This document shows positions 13,711-28,998 of a DNA stretch of 64,000 nucleotides, piece after piece (positions within the stretch are counted from its first letter, which is position 1; each line of letters begins with the position of its first letter). The stretch spans positions 495,104 to 559,103 of the forward strand of contig VXAA01003176.1 of NCBI GenBank assembly GCA_013399115.1. The letters run 5' to 3'. The DNA comes from Anseranas semipalmata. Taxonomy: Eukaryota > Chordata > Aves > Anseriformes > Anseranatidae. Made by a program: the position numbers and the translations under genes. The notes below the pieces were generated by a model. The model ran no database searches and was not told where the DNA came from. It saw only the letters and a list, made by a program, of their open reading frames with translations.

Positions 13711-16700
13711 GAAAGTAAAAATGCTAAGTACAAATGGTGTGTACTAATGATATCAGATCAGAGGTCACACTGTCATTGAGGAACCGGTTAATACAGTGCC
13801 AGATAGAACTGATGGGATTCACTGGAGGTAAAAGGAATTACTGGCAATGCACAAATCAGACTGCATGACAAACAGGCTGGTGAAAACAGTGATTTACAAA
13901 GATAAAGAGAAATGAAACAATAGTGAAAGGACAATTCTTTTCCGAGAGAAAAAAAACTGACATCAAACACTAGAACAAGACTGGTTTTGGTAGCAAGGGG
14001 AAATCAGGCTATTGTCAAAACAGAAGCAGGAACTGTGAATAAGAAAGATTAATCTAGGAGCATTAGTTATTAGACTGTGACACTGTGGTGTATGTAACAT
14101 TGGCATATGAAACCCTACTTTGTGGACAAGCTAACTGTAAACCACCTACTCAACTATTTGGGAAAAGGTAATATACAAGAGCAGAAGAGAGCAATATTAG
14201 AATGTTGGGGGAGCAATAATCAAGCAGTAGAGTATTTTTTAGTGATCCAGATATGCATATTAATTTTAAAATTAAAAAAATCAAAGCTAGCCAGAAGATT
14301 GAGTAAATTTGAAGTACGGAAGTAAAGCAGATATTTTTGCAACTATATTATTTGAGTGCTTCTCTCTTTTTTATCTTTTAAAAATCTATTGCACTTACTC
14401 TTAGTAACCTTTGTACACAAAATAAGAAAAGAAAATACAAAGATGCTTGAAGGACAATTACTGAAGCAAATAAATAGCATGTTCTTCATTTGATTTACTA
14501 CTTTAGCGTCACATGCATATAATCTTTTCTGCACTCAATTCCTTCTTTGTCATCTGTTATTATAACATATAGTAAAATTACTCTGTAATTTCTATTCAAG
14601 ATCAATAAACCATGTTTTGGGGGGCTGGTGTCCTTCACGAAGCTGATCAATATTAAAGGAATAGTATTAGCAAAACCTTCATCATATTCAAAAGAGTTTA
14701 AGTAGTGCAGTGATTACTCATCTAGGTATTCTTAGATGCTTTTAATTATAAACTGTGAATATAAAGAAATGGAAATAGCTAGGTGTTTTTGTCAGGAATT
14801 TTTTTTTATTTTTGTTCCTGTAGAAAGTATATTGTGATGTTAGTCATGAATCCAAAATAAATAATATGGAGAGTAGATTCCAATAATATCAGTGAATTCA
14901 AAACTAAAAATTTGGCATTTAATCAAATTGTTGATAATTCCAGATGGTACAGTCCTATCTGAAGCATGTTCAGAACACAAGTTCACCAATTACAGTTACT
15001 TGTTCTGAATTAAAATGTTTTCACAAAGTGTTTCATTTTCTGATATCCATTTAGTTAACATATAATCTAAATAAATTTGCACCGGCTGATCCCCTTTTGA
15101 AGAAAGGCAGTATTTGTGTAGTGGTGTATTTTCCCTGTTTTTCAAATACTGTGTTTCCTGGACATTTCTGTTTGAGAGATACAAAAACTGGCTGATGTGC
15201 AAGTGGATAGATGTGGAAAGTTAATGAGGGGTGAGTTACTGAAAGTTACTGAGAGGCTCAACACCTTTCTGGCTTCTCCAGCCTCTTTTCTCTTGCCTAA
15301 CTGGGCTGAGAAGGGGCATGTGTAGCTGAGGTGTTCGCAAACACCGTGGTGGACCTCATCAAGCCTGAATTTCCACAAATTCATAAAGGGGCAATGGCTG
15401 TAGAAAAATCCAGTCATGAGCTATAAAGTCTGTTGAAGAGATTGTATATTCTCCTTTGACCAGAGCTCACTGGGATAAAAATGCTACCGATTTATTTCAC
15501 AAATCAATCATAAACTTTATTTCATTAGAAGTTATTGTAAATAAAAAGATTTCATTCCTGTCATGTTATTTTAAGATAGTCCAAATTCAGAGAGAATATG
15601 GAGCTTGTCTTAGCTTTACAAGAGAAAATGTAATACATCTGTAAACCTTACAGTGAAAATGGAATGAAAACCTACTTTTCAAGACCTGTGAGAATACCTT
15701 AATGTAATCCCTTAACTCCCAACATACTTCATGTAGTAGAGTCTTTAATTTCAGAAAGCTCGTTTCCTTTGTCTTTGCATGTCATAATAAGTCAAACGTG
15801 TTTTTTTTTTCTTTATTTTGATATTAAACTTAAATTACTGGGGAGAGAGGAGGGGGTTTGAAAGTAGGAGCAGGAAAGGAGGTGTGCAGGGGTGCTGTCC
15901 TGCTTGGGACAGACACAGTGAGCAGGAGAGGACAGCAGAGAGGGGCCCTAGCTGCCAAGGGCAGTGGTGGAAGCCGTCAAAGGCAGGTCTCCACCCACCC
16001 AGCACCATGGGTGGCAGGGCATGCGCTATTCCGTCTTTCCTTGTTGCAACTGCAAATAGACACATAGTTTATTAATTTGCATGTAATGTATAGTCTGAAA
16101 CATTTCTAAATGATCTTACCCTAAGATTTTCATTTGTCCACTGATCTGGCTGTATATTTGCATAGAGATGCATATGCAATGGTGTAAAGCAATATGGAAA
16201 TTAGAAGGTTAAAGACATTTAAGAAAGATGCACTTCTGCTCCTCTCCTCTAAGTATGAAAAAGGTAACTTCTCATAGAAGACTTGTCAGAAGAAACTTAG
16301 AATTTAATTTTGTATGTCAGTTGATCTTCAGAAGCTGATCCTTGACACTTAGTTGTTTTCATATCCAAGTTTCCCATAGTGCAAATGAAGGGCTGCATGA
16401 GTCCTGAGAGAATGCTGAGGTAATCATCCACGGCTGTTTGTACAATTTTAACATATCATCCTCTATCCTTCCTCACGTTCCTGGAAACAGCATAACAGTT
16501 AATTTGTGTGCAGTTGCCACAAAGTATGACTTTAAGCCTTGCACTTTGCTTCTCATTGTGAAATTTCAAGCATTCAAGGCTGTAAAGAGGCCTTGCTGAT
16601 TGAGCTGTGTCCTGAGAGAAGCACATTGTTCAAGATGAAAAATATCCTGTTAACATTTTAACATTACATTGTGCACAGAAAGTCTTGAAAGAGTTATTAT

Positions 16701-19577
16701 TTGTGGTCAAATCAGAGAAAAGAAGAAGTTAGTGACACTTCAAACTATCAGAGAAATTATTAATGAGCAAAAGGACTTGCAGAAAACCCTTGAGAAAAAA
16801 AACTGATTGTTGGCCAGAATATCAGCTTCCACTAAACAAACAAAGCCTTTAAAACATCAATTTATAGAAGTGGAATTCTAAGAATTGATGGCACTGATAT
16901 TTCATGTCAGCAACAAATGTTGGATGCATGGGTTGCTATTGCACATGCATAGATACGGAGTCATACATCTCTCTTGGGTGAAGCCTGAAATTTATGGAAA
17001 GCATTATATACAATAGCATAATATGATTGTAATATAATCGCTTTATAAAACAATGCGTTCCAGTCTCCCATCCCAGCCCATAAACCGAATCTGATCCTAA
17101 AGATAACAACAATGGGAAGTGCTGGTTCAGCAGCTGCTCCAAGAATGGTTCTGTTAGCTTGACTTTTCAATATTTTCAGCTGTCTTTCAAAACAGGGCTG
17201 AGCAGGTGCTACATCTGTAACCACTGCAGTGAACCTACCTCTTTCACTTATGACAGGGAAATGTGCTGACTTGTCAAAATGTGAAATGCTGCTGGCTATT
17301 CCAGCAGTGTGTTGGAAAAGAGCACAGAAGACTTTGTTCTGTTCTGATATTCTGACTGCCTTTTCTTCATTATGGAGCTCAAAGAATCATGGATAAAGAG
17401 ATGCTTGAAGTTTCCTCTCTCTGTACTCCCCTCAAGATTATTCTCCCTACAAAATCATGGTATACTTACTACCTCACCTCATCTTCTTATACCAGCAAGA
17501 AGAGAAAAGTGGTAGTCAAGGGAAAATTATAACTGCAAAAAGACTAAGGCCCAGTCCTCCCCAGGTACACACTCCTGAAGGGATGTTATTGCCTCCACTG
17601 GTGTGAGAGGATATTATCCAGATGGTCCTATTCCTGATTTAATAAAGAAAATTCAGATAAGCAAGCTATAGGTAGGAGCCTACCTGAGATACTGGGAAAA
17701 GGCAAGTAACTGTGGATTGCCATGGACTGCAGGATTCATCATTCTGGGATGCCACTTTTATGTTGCATAAGAAACGCTGCATATACTTCGGCTAAGGTGA
17801 AACCCTTTTTAAATAAATGTTTCATTATATGTTAGCAATAAATTAGTATATACAATCATCCCTTGTCCTTTTTATTTCCTGTAGCCTTGGAAATACTTGA
17901 AGGCAGCACATGTTTTTTCGCCTGCATATTTTTTTTCAAATAACCCATTTTAATTGCTTCTAATAAACGTAGGTGGGGAAAAGACCTTGAAGCTCCATGA
18001 GATGACTGATGGTAACAATGACATGAACTACCACAGAAATCTATGTTTCATTGCAGCCTAAATTGAGAGAATACTCTTTTGAATTTCTATTTCTTCTAAG
18101 GGGTTATAGAGTTAACATCAAGTTTGCATTAAGCAATGCTTTTTGCAGATAATTAAATATGAAGGTAAAGCTGCTGTATTCATTATTTAATGTTGACACC
18201 TTTGAACTTGTGAAGAAAATATTTTTTCCCATTATGCAATAATCAGAAAAGCCAACACTAACTCTTAAAATACGCTTATTGCTTTCAGATTTCTGTATGA
18301 AAACACTCGTATTTTTTCTTATCCCATTTCTCACTGTACCAGTGAACCTTTCTATCACTGCTGCAGGAATCTTTCTCACAAAGATTCAGCACACAGAGAC
18401 TAAAAAATAAAGTTTGATTCACTTAGTCTTTGAATAGAAGTGATCATCACTCTAATGGTCTGCTAGAAAAAATAAGTGGGCACTTCGTTACAGGAATTTA
18501 AATGTTCTACACACAATTTAAATTAATTTAAATGTTCTTTCCCATGAGCATCAACTGAAAGTTTGCAGTGTCTTATGAAAAATATACACAAACTGCCTGT
18601 ATGATTATAATACTCCACACTGAGGTATGTTTCTATTAATTCAAGCATTAAATGCCTATCATTCAGTTTGCAGGTTCAAACCGTGGTTTTTGTTCCTGCA
18701 AATGTCCTTTTAAGTGAAAAAAATAAACACAATACAACAAAATCCATTATAAATTTCAAACAGATGCATCCTGATATATTGGTATATTATTTGATCAGCT
18801 ACAGTTCTCACTCCTTTTTGAGACAAAACATTGGTATACAGAAGCTGTTCTTCCTCAAAACTCTGATTTTTAGAGTCTTACATGGATATATTTTCATCAT
18901 TTTCTCCTATACTGTCCACATAAGGCTATTTGAAGAGTGAGTGCAGAGCAGTCAGCAGTACATTAAAAATAGCAGCAAACCGTATATCTTATTGTCCATG
19001 GATGATCAGTGGCATTCCATAGAGGTCTTTATGCAGGATCGAAGCGGCAGTGCTTCCAAAGCATTTTGAAGGATTAATGGAGAGAAATGTTCCCCTCCCC
19101 AGAAAGACTTAAGCTGCATAACTTTACAGATTATTTTCTGTCATACAGATGACATATCTCATTTAAAGTAGTACCAGTACTAATTAAGCAGAATTTGGAG
19201 ACTGTTGACTATCTTTGAATAAAGTATAATAAAGATTCTTCATTTCTAAGTTTGAGGAACCCAAAAGATAAATGCAAAGGTATTTTTTAATTGTTAAAGA
19301 TGAATACTGCATTGCAGATGCTTTAGGGACTGGCATGACATACCATCCACAATCTGAAACATTACAATTCACAGCAGATCTCTTTGACAAGATGCAATAT
19401 TGCTCAGATGTAAGATCTTAAAACCTGTAAGAGTTTCCCCAGAGAAGTTTTTGGAGAAACTACTCTATATGCAACACACACTTTTTGTTTAGAAAAAGAC
19501 ATCACATTGCTTGACATTTGAGATTTATATGACTACAATCCCATGGATATGTTATCAGTTCTTTTCATCATCACTGT

Positions 19578-19608
19578 AAAACAAACAAACAAACAAACAA
19601 ACAAACAA
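19578..19608. repeat. (CAAA)n microsatellite
   Basis: About seven perfect ACAA tetranucleotide units. Confidence 0.9.
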
Positions 19609-22600
19609 GGTCTATAGGTCTATCAGCCATACTTGGCAATACAGGGAAATTAATATGTCCACATGTTGCACCAATACCCATATAATTCGGGAAAAATGTA
19701 CATCTTGGATAAAGGCAGGAAGAGGAAAGAGGAATTTTTCTGAACAGTTAATTATGTTACATTGCTTCCTAAAAGCTCTGTACATAGGATTCTTTGCAAC
19801 CTTCGGTACCATGTTTTTGACATATTTTCTACATGATTTGTTTTCTGTTCTATATGCTATGTTGCTATGCTTTACACCATGAGCATAAGAAACAGAAGAG
19901 GGGAATTTCTAGGTAAACATTATGACAGAGATACTGGTTTAAATAGATAACAATTACTCCCAGTTGTGAAATTCAAACTTTGGCAGAAATACAGTTGAGG
20001 ATATCTTAATCTCTGTTCTATCACTAAGGAAATGATCACATAAGGTTAAGAAATTGAATAAGCACAGCTCAGGAAGTTTTTCTCAATATGGAAGTTACTA
20101 TTACTATGCAAAAACCTGTTACTTTGACCATATGCACTGTCCTAGTCTATTGTAGCATTAAATTAAACAAATTTTTGCAGACCAACTCTAAAGGGTGAAT
20201 TCCTTTTGAATATGTTACTGCATGGTAAGGCGTAAGAAATTCCATAGTCTCAAAAATTCTTATTTGCTGTATTCATACATCAGAACACCAAGAAAGTTTA
20301 GGTAGGTCAGATACTTAAAAACACACAATTAAAATGAAATGAAACATCAGTCAAATTATTGGTTTTCTACAGACATATATTGTACATAATATTAAAAAAA
20401 TCTTCTACTTTTTACCAGTTAGAAGTTCACACCACACTGCATTAAAGACATTTTGGAAAACTCCCTAACTAGATACATTGTACCAAGTTTCACATGATCC
20501 CCAAATTTCCAGAAACTCTGTGAGGCTAAACTCTGTTAAAACAATACCTTGTTCACAGGGCGGGGGGGAAGTCCCCTTAGCTTCTGTTGGAAAAAGGATG
20601 GAGAACAGTGAAAGAGAAGGCAGAAAAAAGTTTGTATAATCAGAAATCCTTGGCAAAGAAGGCTCTCCAAGGGTATTCCCTAACCATTCCTGACCTCAGA
20701 GAGCAAGTTGTGATAGTACTCATTTTACATGGAAAAATGTTTTTACAATAGTGGATCATCATCATTTGGGATGTTAACTATTCTTACTTCAGTAGTAAAT
20801 TCTAACAACTACAGCAGTCAAACTCGGAGATTAAAATCTAGAGTAGCTTGGCAATGTTGAAACCAGCTGGATTCAGGGAATTTATTGAAGTTACAGTCGG
20901 TAACTTCTCTTAAATGTCATGTTAAATAATCACATTACACAATAATGAATCATTTTAAACAATAATGAGTGATGATGAATTAATAAATGAAAATATTCCC
21001 AATAAAATACCTTTTAATTCAATCTAAAGTTCTAAATATGTATTATTTAAAATGAGGAAGCTTTAAAGAGTTAAAATTCCACAGAGAACTTAAATTCTGG
21101 CAATTTAATTTAATTCTAGCATATTTTTTCCCAAAATACTAGAAAACCTTTCCTTCTGCTAACTATCCTGTCTCAATTTCATCACTGTAGGAATCACCAC
21201 CTTTCACATACTTTTCTTTATTATACTAAGTTTTTTATTTGATTCAGCACTGGTAAAATTCACCATGGTTCATCACATCTTCATTCATATATGAGTTACA
21301 AAATCCAGTTTACTCCATGCATGGTCTATTTCTCTTTAGAAATAGATCCAAAGTGTTTTCTGCTCAGCAAGTACAGTTGCTACTTCTAGTTTCCCCCACC
21401 ACTGAAAAGTGCTCAGGTCTGTTTGCCTAATGTAGCTTACCTCATTTTAGTTAAATGCATTGAAGCATCCTAAAGCTAAAAGAACGAGATGAAATTGAGA
21501 TCAAAAGCGTTTTTATATATGAAAATGCTAATTGTAGTATTGCAGCCTTCCCTCATTTATTTGCATTTATTAAAACTGGGAAGAAAACAGTTAAAGTCCC
21601 TATTTATTATGCGCTACATGTGGTCTAGAATTATAATGTCAAAGTAAGACTGCATTTTTCTGTCCTGTTTTGTTATTTGGCATATGGTATAGCTTTCTGA
21701 GTGAAAGAGATACAGGTATTGACACAGCCTCAATCCATGCTGGGCTTTACAACTGCAAGCACAACACGTAACAGAGCACACGGTACCTTCCTGCCTGAAA
21801 AGCATCGTGTCTCCTGCCTCCTGAGTCTTCTGTGGTGGGGATGTGCACAGGCAGTACACGTTCATACAATGTGGCTATTTACACCAGACTGCTGAATTTT
21901 CAGCATCCTGGGATGAACTACCAATGTAGGCCAAACCTGGTTTGAACCAAGTTGCTGAAGATCTGGAAATCCCAAAGAAATAAACTGCCTGAAGTGGGAC
22001 TAATGTAAGGTTAGCCCCCTCTGTACTTGGTTAAATCTCATTAAAGACAGATGGGGTGGGGTGAATAAATCAAGGCAAATTGATAACAACAAATGCAACT
22101 GCTCCCCCTTATATCCATTGTATGTTAAGTGATTCTGGCACCAAAACTAATTATTTTGAGAAAAATCTTATTGAATATAATAAAAATCTTCTTGAATATA
22201 ATATTTCAATGCCAGAGATGTTGCCAATGTTACACTGTAATCTGTGAAAGTATCATAACCTTGAGAATTTCTTGGAACTGCCATGTCTTCGTGCTGGGTA
22301 TCATACAGATACCTGGAAAGACTTATTTCAACACAATGACTGTGCTAGCTCTTGGATGTATCTAACATTGCACCTAAAAGTAAAATGAGGATCATTGCCA
22401 ATGCACAGTTACCAACACAATCTCTGATGAAATGGAGGAAAACTCATGCTGTGGATGGTTTGGCTTGAAGCCCTGGATGGCTTATGAAAATTTAGATGTC
22501 ATGAAGAAAAATACATTGTTTTCAGAAGTACTATTTCCCTGCTGAGAAAACATTCTCCAGTCTGTAAAACCAGCATATTAGCTTAGCATGAAAAAACAAT

Positions 22601-24251
22601 CTTATGGCATTTATTTCCACTAGGATGCTAGAAACTCTAATGAGAAATTGCATGTGCAAAGATTGGAAGAGAACAGGCTTAGAGAACAAAAACTTTTTCC
22701 TTTTTTCAGTTATCAGGAGTTTCATCTAATTCCACAAACACATACTGTTTAATAAGATATTTAAGTTACACTGGAGTAGGAGAAAACCTGGAGTGTCTCT
22801 TGCAGTTATCACTGATAATTTTTATTTATTTATTTTATTTTTGGGGGGGTATTACACCAGGTTGAGATCTGAACTACAGACTCTAGGAAGAGAATACAAT
22901 AACCTCATGCACCTGGGTCAAGCCTGCTTGCTCCTTTCCTGAGACACACTGGCTTACCCAGGCTAAACATCCATTGCTCCGATCTACCCTCCTTTGGAAA
23001 CTTCTGACCCCTCCATACGTGAAAACATGAGAGAAAATTGACTCAGAGGTATAAATATCCTGTGTTTAGCTCCACTTTGGGGCTGATGTATGCTACACCT
23101 CAACCCTCCCTAGTGTTGGCCCACAGACATGACAGAAAAGGCTGCATGTGCTGCATCTTTTAATTTTGCTGTGGTGTTATAACCAATTATTCTGAACAGC
23201 AAAGGAAGCAGCCTGTATGGAGATTTATTGTGCCATTTACTTTAAAAAGCAAGTGGTTTGTTTTCGACAGTGGGAGGAATAATGGAAGCAGTTAAATGAA
23301 CTCAATGCTTGAAAAATATTTCAGTCCAGCAGTCCTGAACCTGGGCTCTTGTTTTCATTCACAGAACAGGAATATGCAAAGGATAACACTTCCCACATAG
23401 TCTCTATTCAGGCTGCCTGAAGTTGTGGTCTAATGTGCTCCTCAACTGCATTTAGTTACAGTCCCAGCTGGGGTGATCAGGCAAAACCCAGTCTCTGAGC
23501 ACATAACACCCTTACCATTTTTTTTAAAGCATCTTGAACTTACTTTAGATCCTTAGTTTATCCTACAGGATCAACAGTACATTTTAGGTGTTCAGAGATT
23601 TCCTTTCTGTAGTCTACTGATCTAGTACCACTTATTACCTTGAACTGCATGATGAAAAATAGTCTTGTCAAGATGTTTTCTTATGTATGAAGGAATCTGG
23701 ATTTAGAAAGCACATGTTTTTCAAGCAATACCTTCCCGTATAAAAGGCAATTAGGCACCTCCATAAGAAGCATGCCTGTCATGCTGATTTGAAAAATCTT
23801 TAATTCAAACAGGAAATAATTTAGGATAATAATCATTTCAAATATGAAATGTAATCAAGGAGAGGGCAGCTAAGATTAATGCAATCTATTTATGGTGGAG
23901 GCAGGTGAGACAGTTATATTATCTCCATAAACGCAGCTTTGCTGTTTTCTACGAGTTATTCAAGCTTTCATGAAAGTCGTAACAGAAAGTAGAAAGATAT
24001 CCCTATGGAAGTGCTGTTTTTCTGGGAGTTTTTTTGATATTAAATTATTGGGAGCATGCTTTCCTACCCTTTCCTACCTGAATGCTAATACATTCATGAA
24101 TTTAAAAATTTAAGATTTTGAATTTACCACTTGTGTAGTCTAAGCAATTGGAATTTATGTCAGATTAAAATTAATTAGGGAAAACAGAAAGGGTATGCAT
24201 GTTTAGATTAAAATCTTAACATCTCTTTAGACCCTGACAACATTTCCTGCT

Positions 24252-24291
24252 ATCATTCCTGTCATGATCAAATCATTCCTGTTATGATCAA
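24252..24291. repeat. 20-bp tandem duplication
   Basis: ATCATTCCTGTCATGATCAA at 24252-24271 is followed directly by a copy with one difference (T for C) at 24272-24291. Each unit contains the palindrome TGATCA. Confidence 0.9.
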
Positions 24292-27200
24292 ATACCAGTT
24301 TGCTGCTTTCCACATATCAGCCAAGAGTTATTGCTCCCAAAACAGCATCACAAAAGGATTCCCTGTTACTCAGTCTGCAATGAACCTGCCCTTGCTTTCA
24401 ATTCAAAGGAGTTTGTGGGTGAGTGTGTATCTTTAAATAGCATCAGATTTGTGAGTAAATTACGTAGATAATTATGCTACACAATATTAAACAGGAATTG
24501 CAACCTTGAAAGTAATGCAATGGCTATTTTATTTAGACTTTACAAAACAGTGTATTCTGACAAAACCAATGCATAATATGGGTTCTGAGTGTTTAACTTC
24601 AGGAAACTTCCTGGTGTTCATAACTGGATCAATCACATCTTTTATGAAAAAAAAAAAAAAAAAAAAGAGGGGGGGGGTATCTGAATATTGGCTGTCTGAA
24701 ATCTGCATGGATAAAAAGAGAAAACATAATTATTACCCTAAGTGGGCCTGATGGACTCATAAGCAATTATTTTCACCACACTTAGCAATCAACTTCCTTG
24801 TTGCCTAATGGCTTCTGTCAATATAATGAAAATTGTAGTTTGATGGAGAAAAGGAGAAGATCACTTGTGGGTCCACAAATAACAGAGACAAGAGGAAGAA
24901 AAGCAGTAGGTTGGACATACAGATATTAGCTGTCCTTACTAACATACTACATGCACTGGAGCCAGGGAAACAAAGGAGACGAAGGACTCGTTGCATTTAT
25001 TTATTTTATTAGCTGATGGTTCTGTCTATACAAATCATTTTAGTCTAAGCACCTATACTTTCCCAGTTTCAGTTGTGTTACACATTTATACTTGCTCTTC
25101 TTAAGTTCTCCTTCAAGCATTGTTATGGCATCTGAATGTCTTCCAGAAGCTCACTAGCAATGAGACTAGTACTTGTTATGTTGTATTTTATTAGAGAGCT
25201 TGATCTTACAGTATGTTGTACTAGCTGCATTTGGAATAAAGATAAGTGACTGTTTGTCAGCATCAAAATTTCAAAAATGGACTGAAATTTTCATATTTTG
25301 TCCAATCTTTTAAGTTTCATTCCCCCCCACACACACACATTCAGCATAGCCTGGTTCTCTGTACATTTCCTCTTCCATAAAAAAAAAAATGATGAAGAAC
25401 TTCCAGTACCATAAAACTGAGCATTTGTATAGTTTGTTGGCATGAACTGCAATGCTTAGTATGTATTTCATATAGTGCTTAATCTAATATATTTTTTTTT
25501 TTAGCTAACAGAAATTAAACTATTGGTATTATAAAAGCAATTTGTTCTCTTCTAGTTACTTTTGATTACTTCTAACACTTGCATCTAATTCATAATACCT
25601 ACAGAAATTCATTCCTAAATCAACAGGAGAGGCCTACATTTAGATCAAAGAAAAACTCTGCTGTTGCGGAGGACTTGGATCAATAACCCAGGTCACCTCT
25701 TCTAATAAAATGAGCCCAGAGGAAAGCACAAAAGCTTTGAAAGCTACATTTTTAGAAATCTCATATTGCAATTTTTTTTTCATTCTAATTAAACAAATCT
25801 AAAATGATAGCAATAGGTATGGTAAAAATTAAATGAGACCCAGTACACTAATCAAGGGTCTGAACTGCATTCAGTATCCAAAAGGAGCGATACTAATAAT
25901 ATAATCATTACAGTTTGAAAATTGTTCTTCAGAAGTTTTTATGATGGTAACATAATCAATCAGCGGGTATTTAGAAGTACTACCTCTGTAGATGGTGTTG
26001 CTTTACAGGGTTATGCAAACACAGTTATTAGACTGAAAGTAAACAAGAAAAACTCTTCTATAAAGTTTTATATACATATATTTATATATGCATGCATGTT
26101 TAAGGATATATAAAATCATGTATTCATCTTTATTTTACTGACTAATGATTGAACGTGTTGTTCCACTAACAATTCATTACTAGTATGGCTCAGCTTTAAA
26201 GGCAGAACGTACATTTTTTCTACATCCTGTCAGCAGCTTGCGTATTACTAAATATTAAACAGTTGGAAGCTGACAAATAGTCCTGTGAACAGTCCCAGTG
26301 GGAATAGTAGCTTTCAGTGAATGAATTACAACATTCAGTCACAACCCTGGAACTAAGCAGAGTAGAAAAGTGTTTCATTTCTGCATGCCAAACTTCTAAG
26401 CAAAGTTAGCTTTTAGGTATCTGCTGAACAGAAGTAACAAAAGCTCATACAGCTGAAGGTAACAAAACTATTGTCAGGAAAGATTGATAAAGTATTATGT
26501 AGTCATTCTATCTCATTTTGTCTTTTTTTCTTTTTTCTTGCCTCTTCTGTCTCAGTTTTGCTTCATTTTCCAACACCATGGGATCTGTACATGAAGCCTG
26601 GTATGGTTTCCAGAATTGGGCAGTAAACCAACACTCGTTCCTTCATTGTTTGTATGTTACATTCAAAAAAAAAAAAAAAAAAGAAAAGAAAATTTGAATT
26701 TTCAAAACCTTATAATGGCACATGGCAAGTTTAAGTTCATTGCCATAGTGACTAGAGCTTGTTTCTCAAGCTTAGTCTTTCTACAATAACAAAGCTATCG
26801 CCCACACATCTCTGAGCTTATTCTTCCTTGTATAAACATTTTAATACATAGTACCACAGAATAAGTACAGTACATATTGGTTTGATTTTGTTGTTGTTGT
26901 TGTTTTGTTGGTTGGTTGGCTTTTTAAAAAGAAAAAAATAACAGAAAGGAGTGTGAACTGCACATGTGTTCAGAATTATTGTGGAAATGTACAAAGACAT
27001 GAGTTTGCAAGGGATCCATGTCTTGCTCTAGGTTTCATCTTATTTTTTTTTTTAAAAGATCTCTGGACACATTTGAAAAATGAGGACATTACAATTTTGT
27101 TTCTGATTTTCTGAAGTCATATTCATCTTAGGCAATTTGCAAAGTGATTTTTTTAAAGCAGCAAACATTGTTACAGATTCTAAGATGAATGTGATCTAAA

Positions 27201-28945
27201 GGGCATGCTCCCAAGTTTCTCCTCTATTTCTTCACAGTTCCTTTGGTTATGCTGTTTTTTTTCTTGAGTTAAATCATCCTTTAGGAAAAGGAGATTAAAA
27301 GTTACAGCACAGACATTCTGTATCCTTTTGTGAATCTCCTACCTGCTTCTACATGGAATTGTCTTAACAGGGCTTCATAGTCTCGTGCCATTATTTATGA
27401 GATACTGAATGATAATAGGATACCCACCTAACTGAAGTTTTATATTTCATGAACAATTTCTCTAATAATAGAATAATATTTTAGCACCCACAAACATGGA
27501 ACACAACAATATTTCATGCAGAAAAATTATGAAGGAAGACAAATTATTTTCATTTACACTAAAAGGGTTGGAATTTATTGTGAGAATACATTTAACATCA
27601 GCAATGTTATGAGAGTGTGTAAGAACTATCAGTGCATCTTTGTAAAGTAAGAAAGCCACCAAAAATGTAATTTATTTAGAACAAAATTGGGCTTTATATC
27701 ACCAATAGTTTTTTGTTTGTTTGTTTGTTTTGGGGGAAAAGGGATTTTACATACATCTTAGTAATTATTTCATGGTTTTATGCAAATGTAATGTTTTATT
27801 TGAAAAAAAGTTGAAAATTCATTTTGAACATTTAAAAAGAGAGTCATTTTCTTGTTTCACAACAGCATTTTTCATTAAAGAAAGGCATGTTTTAAAAGGT
27901 TAAATAACCCTGAAGAGTACAGAAGATTCCCCCACCCCCACGAGTGAAACCCAAGCCTGGAACTCTCACACAATCCAAACCATTTTTTTCCCTGATTTTT
28001 TCAGTTTGATCGTGAAACAAAATGATCTGTTATTACTTCAACTCCTATTTCAGTGTCCAATGAAGCTGCTAAATGTCTTCCTCATACATTCACCATGATG
28101 GGTATTTACCAAAGGATTTCCATGCTCTGTTGTTTCCATTGGCAATCTGATGCCTGTAGGGAGATAGCTGCAAATATTGTTTCTCTCTCTGACCCCTAGT
28201 CATAAAAGGACATTGGCACTAAATCAAAAAGTTTGTTACCAAAACTATTTCTGTTCTTACCTTCACCATTCTATCAGTTTCTTATTGATAGCCACCTTCC
28301 CCGATTTCCTTGCCTCATTTTGCATAGAATTGTTATAATAGGACTTTATGGGTTCAGTACTTACTGTGACAGATTGCCCTTACTCATCTTATTTGGGTAT
28401 AAAAGGATTCCTTCCAGCTACAAAACTTCATGAGCTGCAGGTTCATGAAGAAAGCTTTTCTAAAAGAGCTATCTAAAGGTAACATAAATCACATACGTAT
28501 GGAGAGAACTCCATTCTTGACATTTCCAATTGTCACCTGTTACCTCCATCACATTTTGAAGGCTCACTTCTCAAATCGTGCCACCTGTACAACTTCAAGA
28601 ACTAGCAGGCAGACTTGCAAGATTTTAGAGCTATAATTCCATTTACTTGCTGGACTGTAAGAAAACTGCTCGTACTATCCAGTAGCCACTACAGTGGCTT
28701 CTTTGGCCTTCACAATACTAAAAATACTAGCTTATGCATTATGTTACAGATTGCTTGGATTGCTTGGAATTATGCACACTAACGTTAAGACATCTAATGT
28801 GGTGTTGTTAGTGCTGCAACATAGAAACATAAGTATAAATATCGCAGTGCGTTAGCTCAGACAAACCTGAACTGTTTCTAACCAAGCTGAGATGATTAAC
28901 TCAAGAGCAGCATCATGCCAACATGGCTACTAGCAGTGTTCAAGG

Positions 28946-28998
28946 AATATATTATAATATATTATTATATATTATTAATATATTATATATTATTATTN
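28946..28998. repeat. (ATATT)n AT-rich microsatellite with an N
   Basis: Repeats of ATATTAT/ATATT, ending at an unresolved base at 28998. Confidence 0.9.
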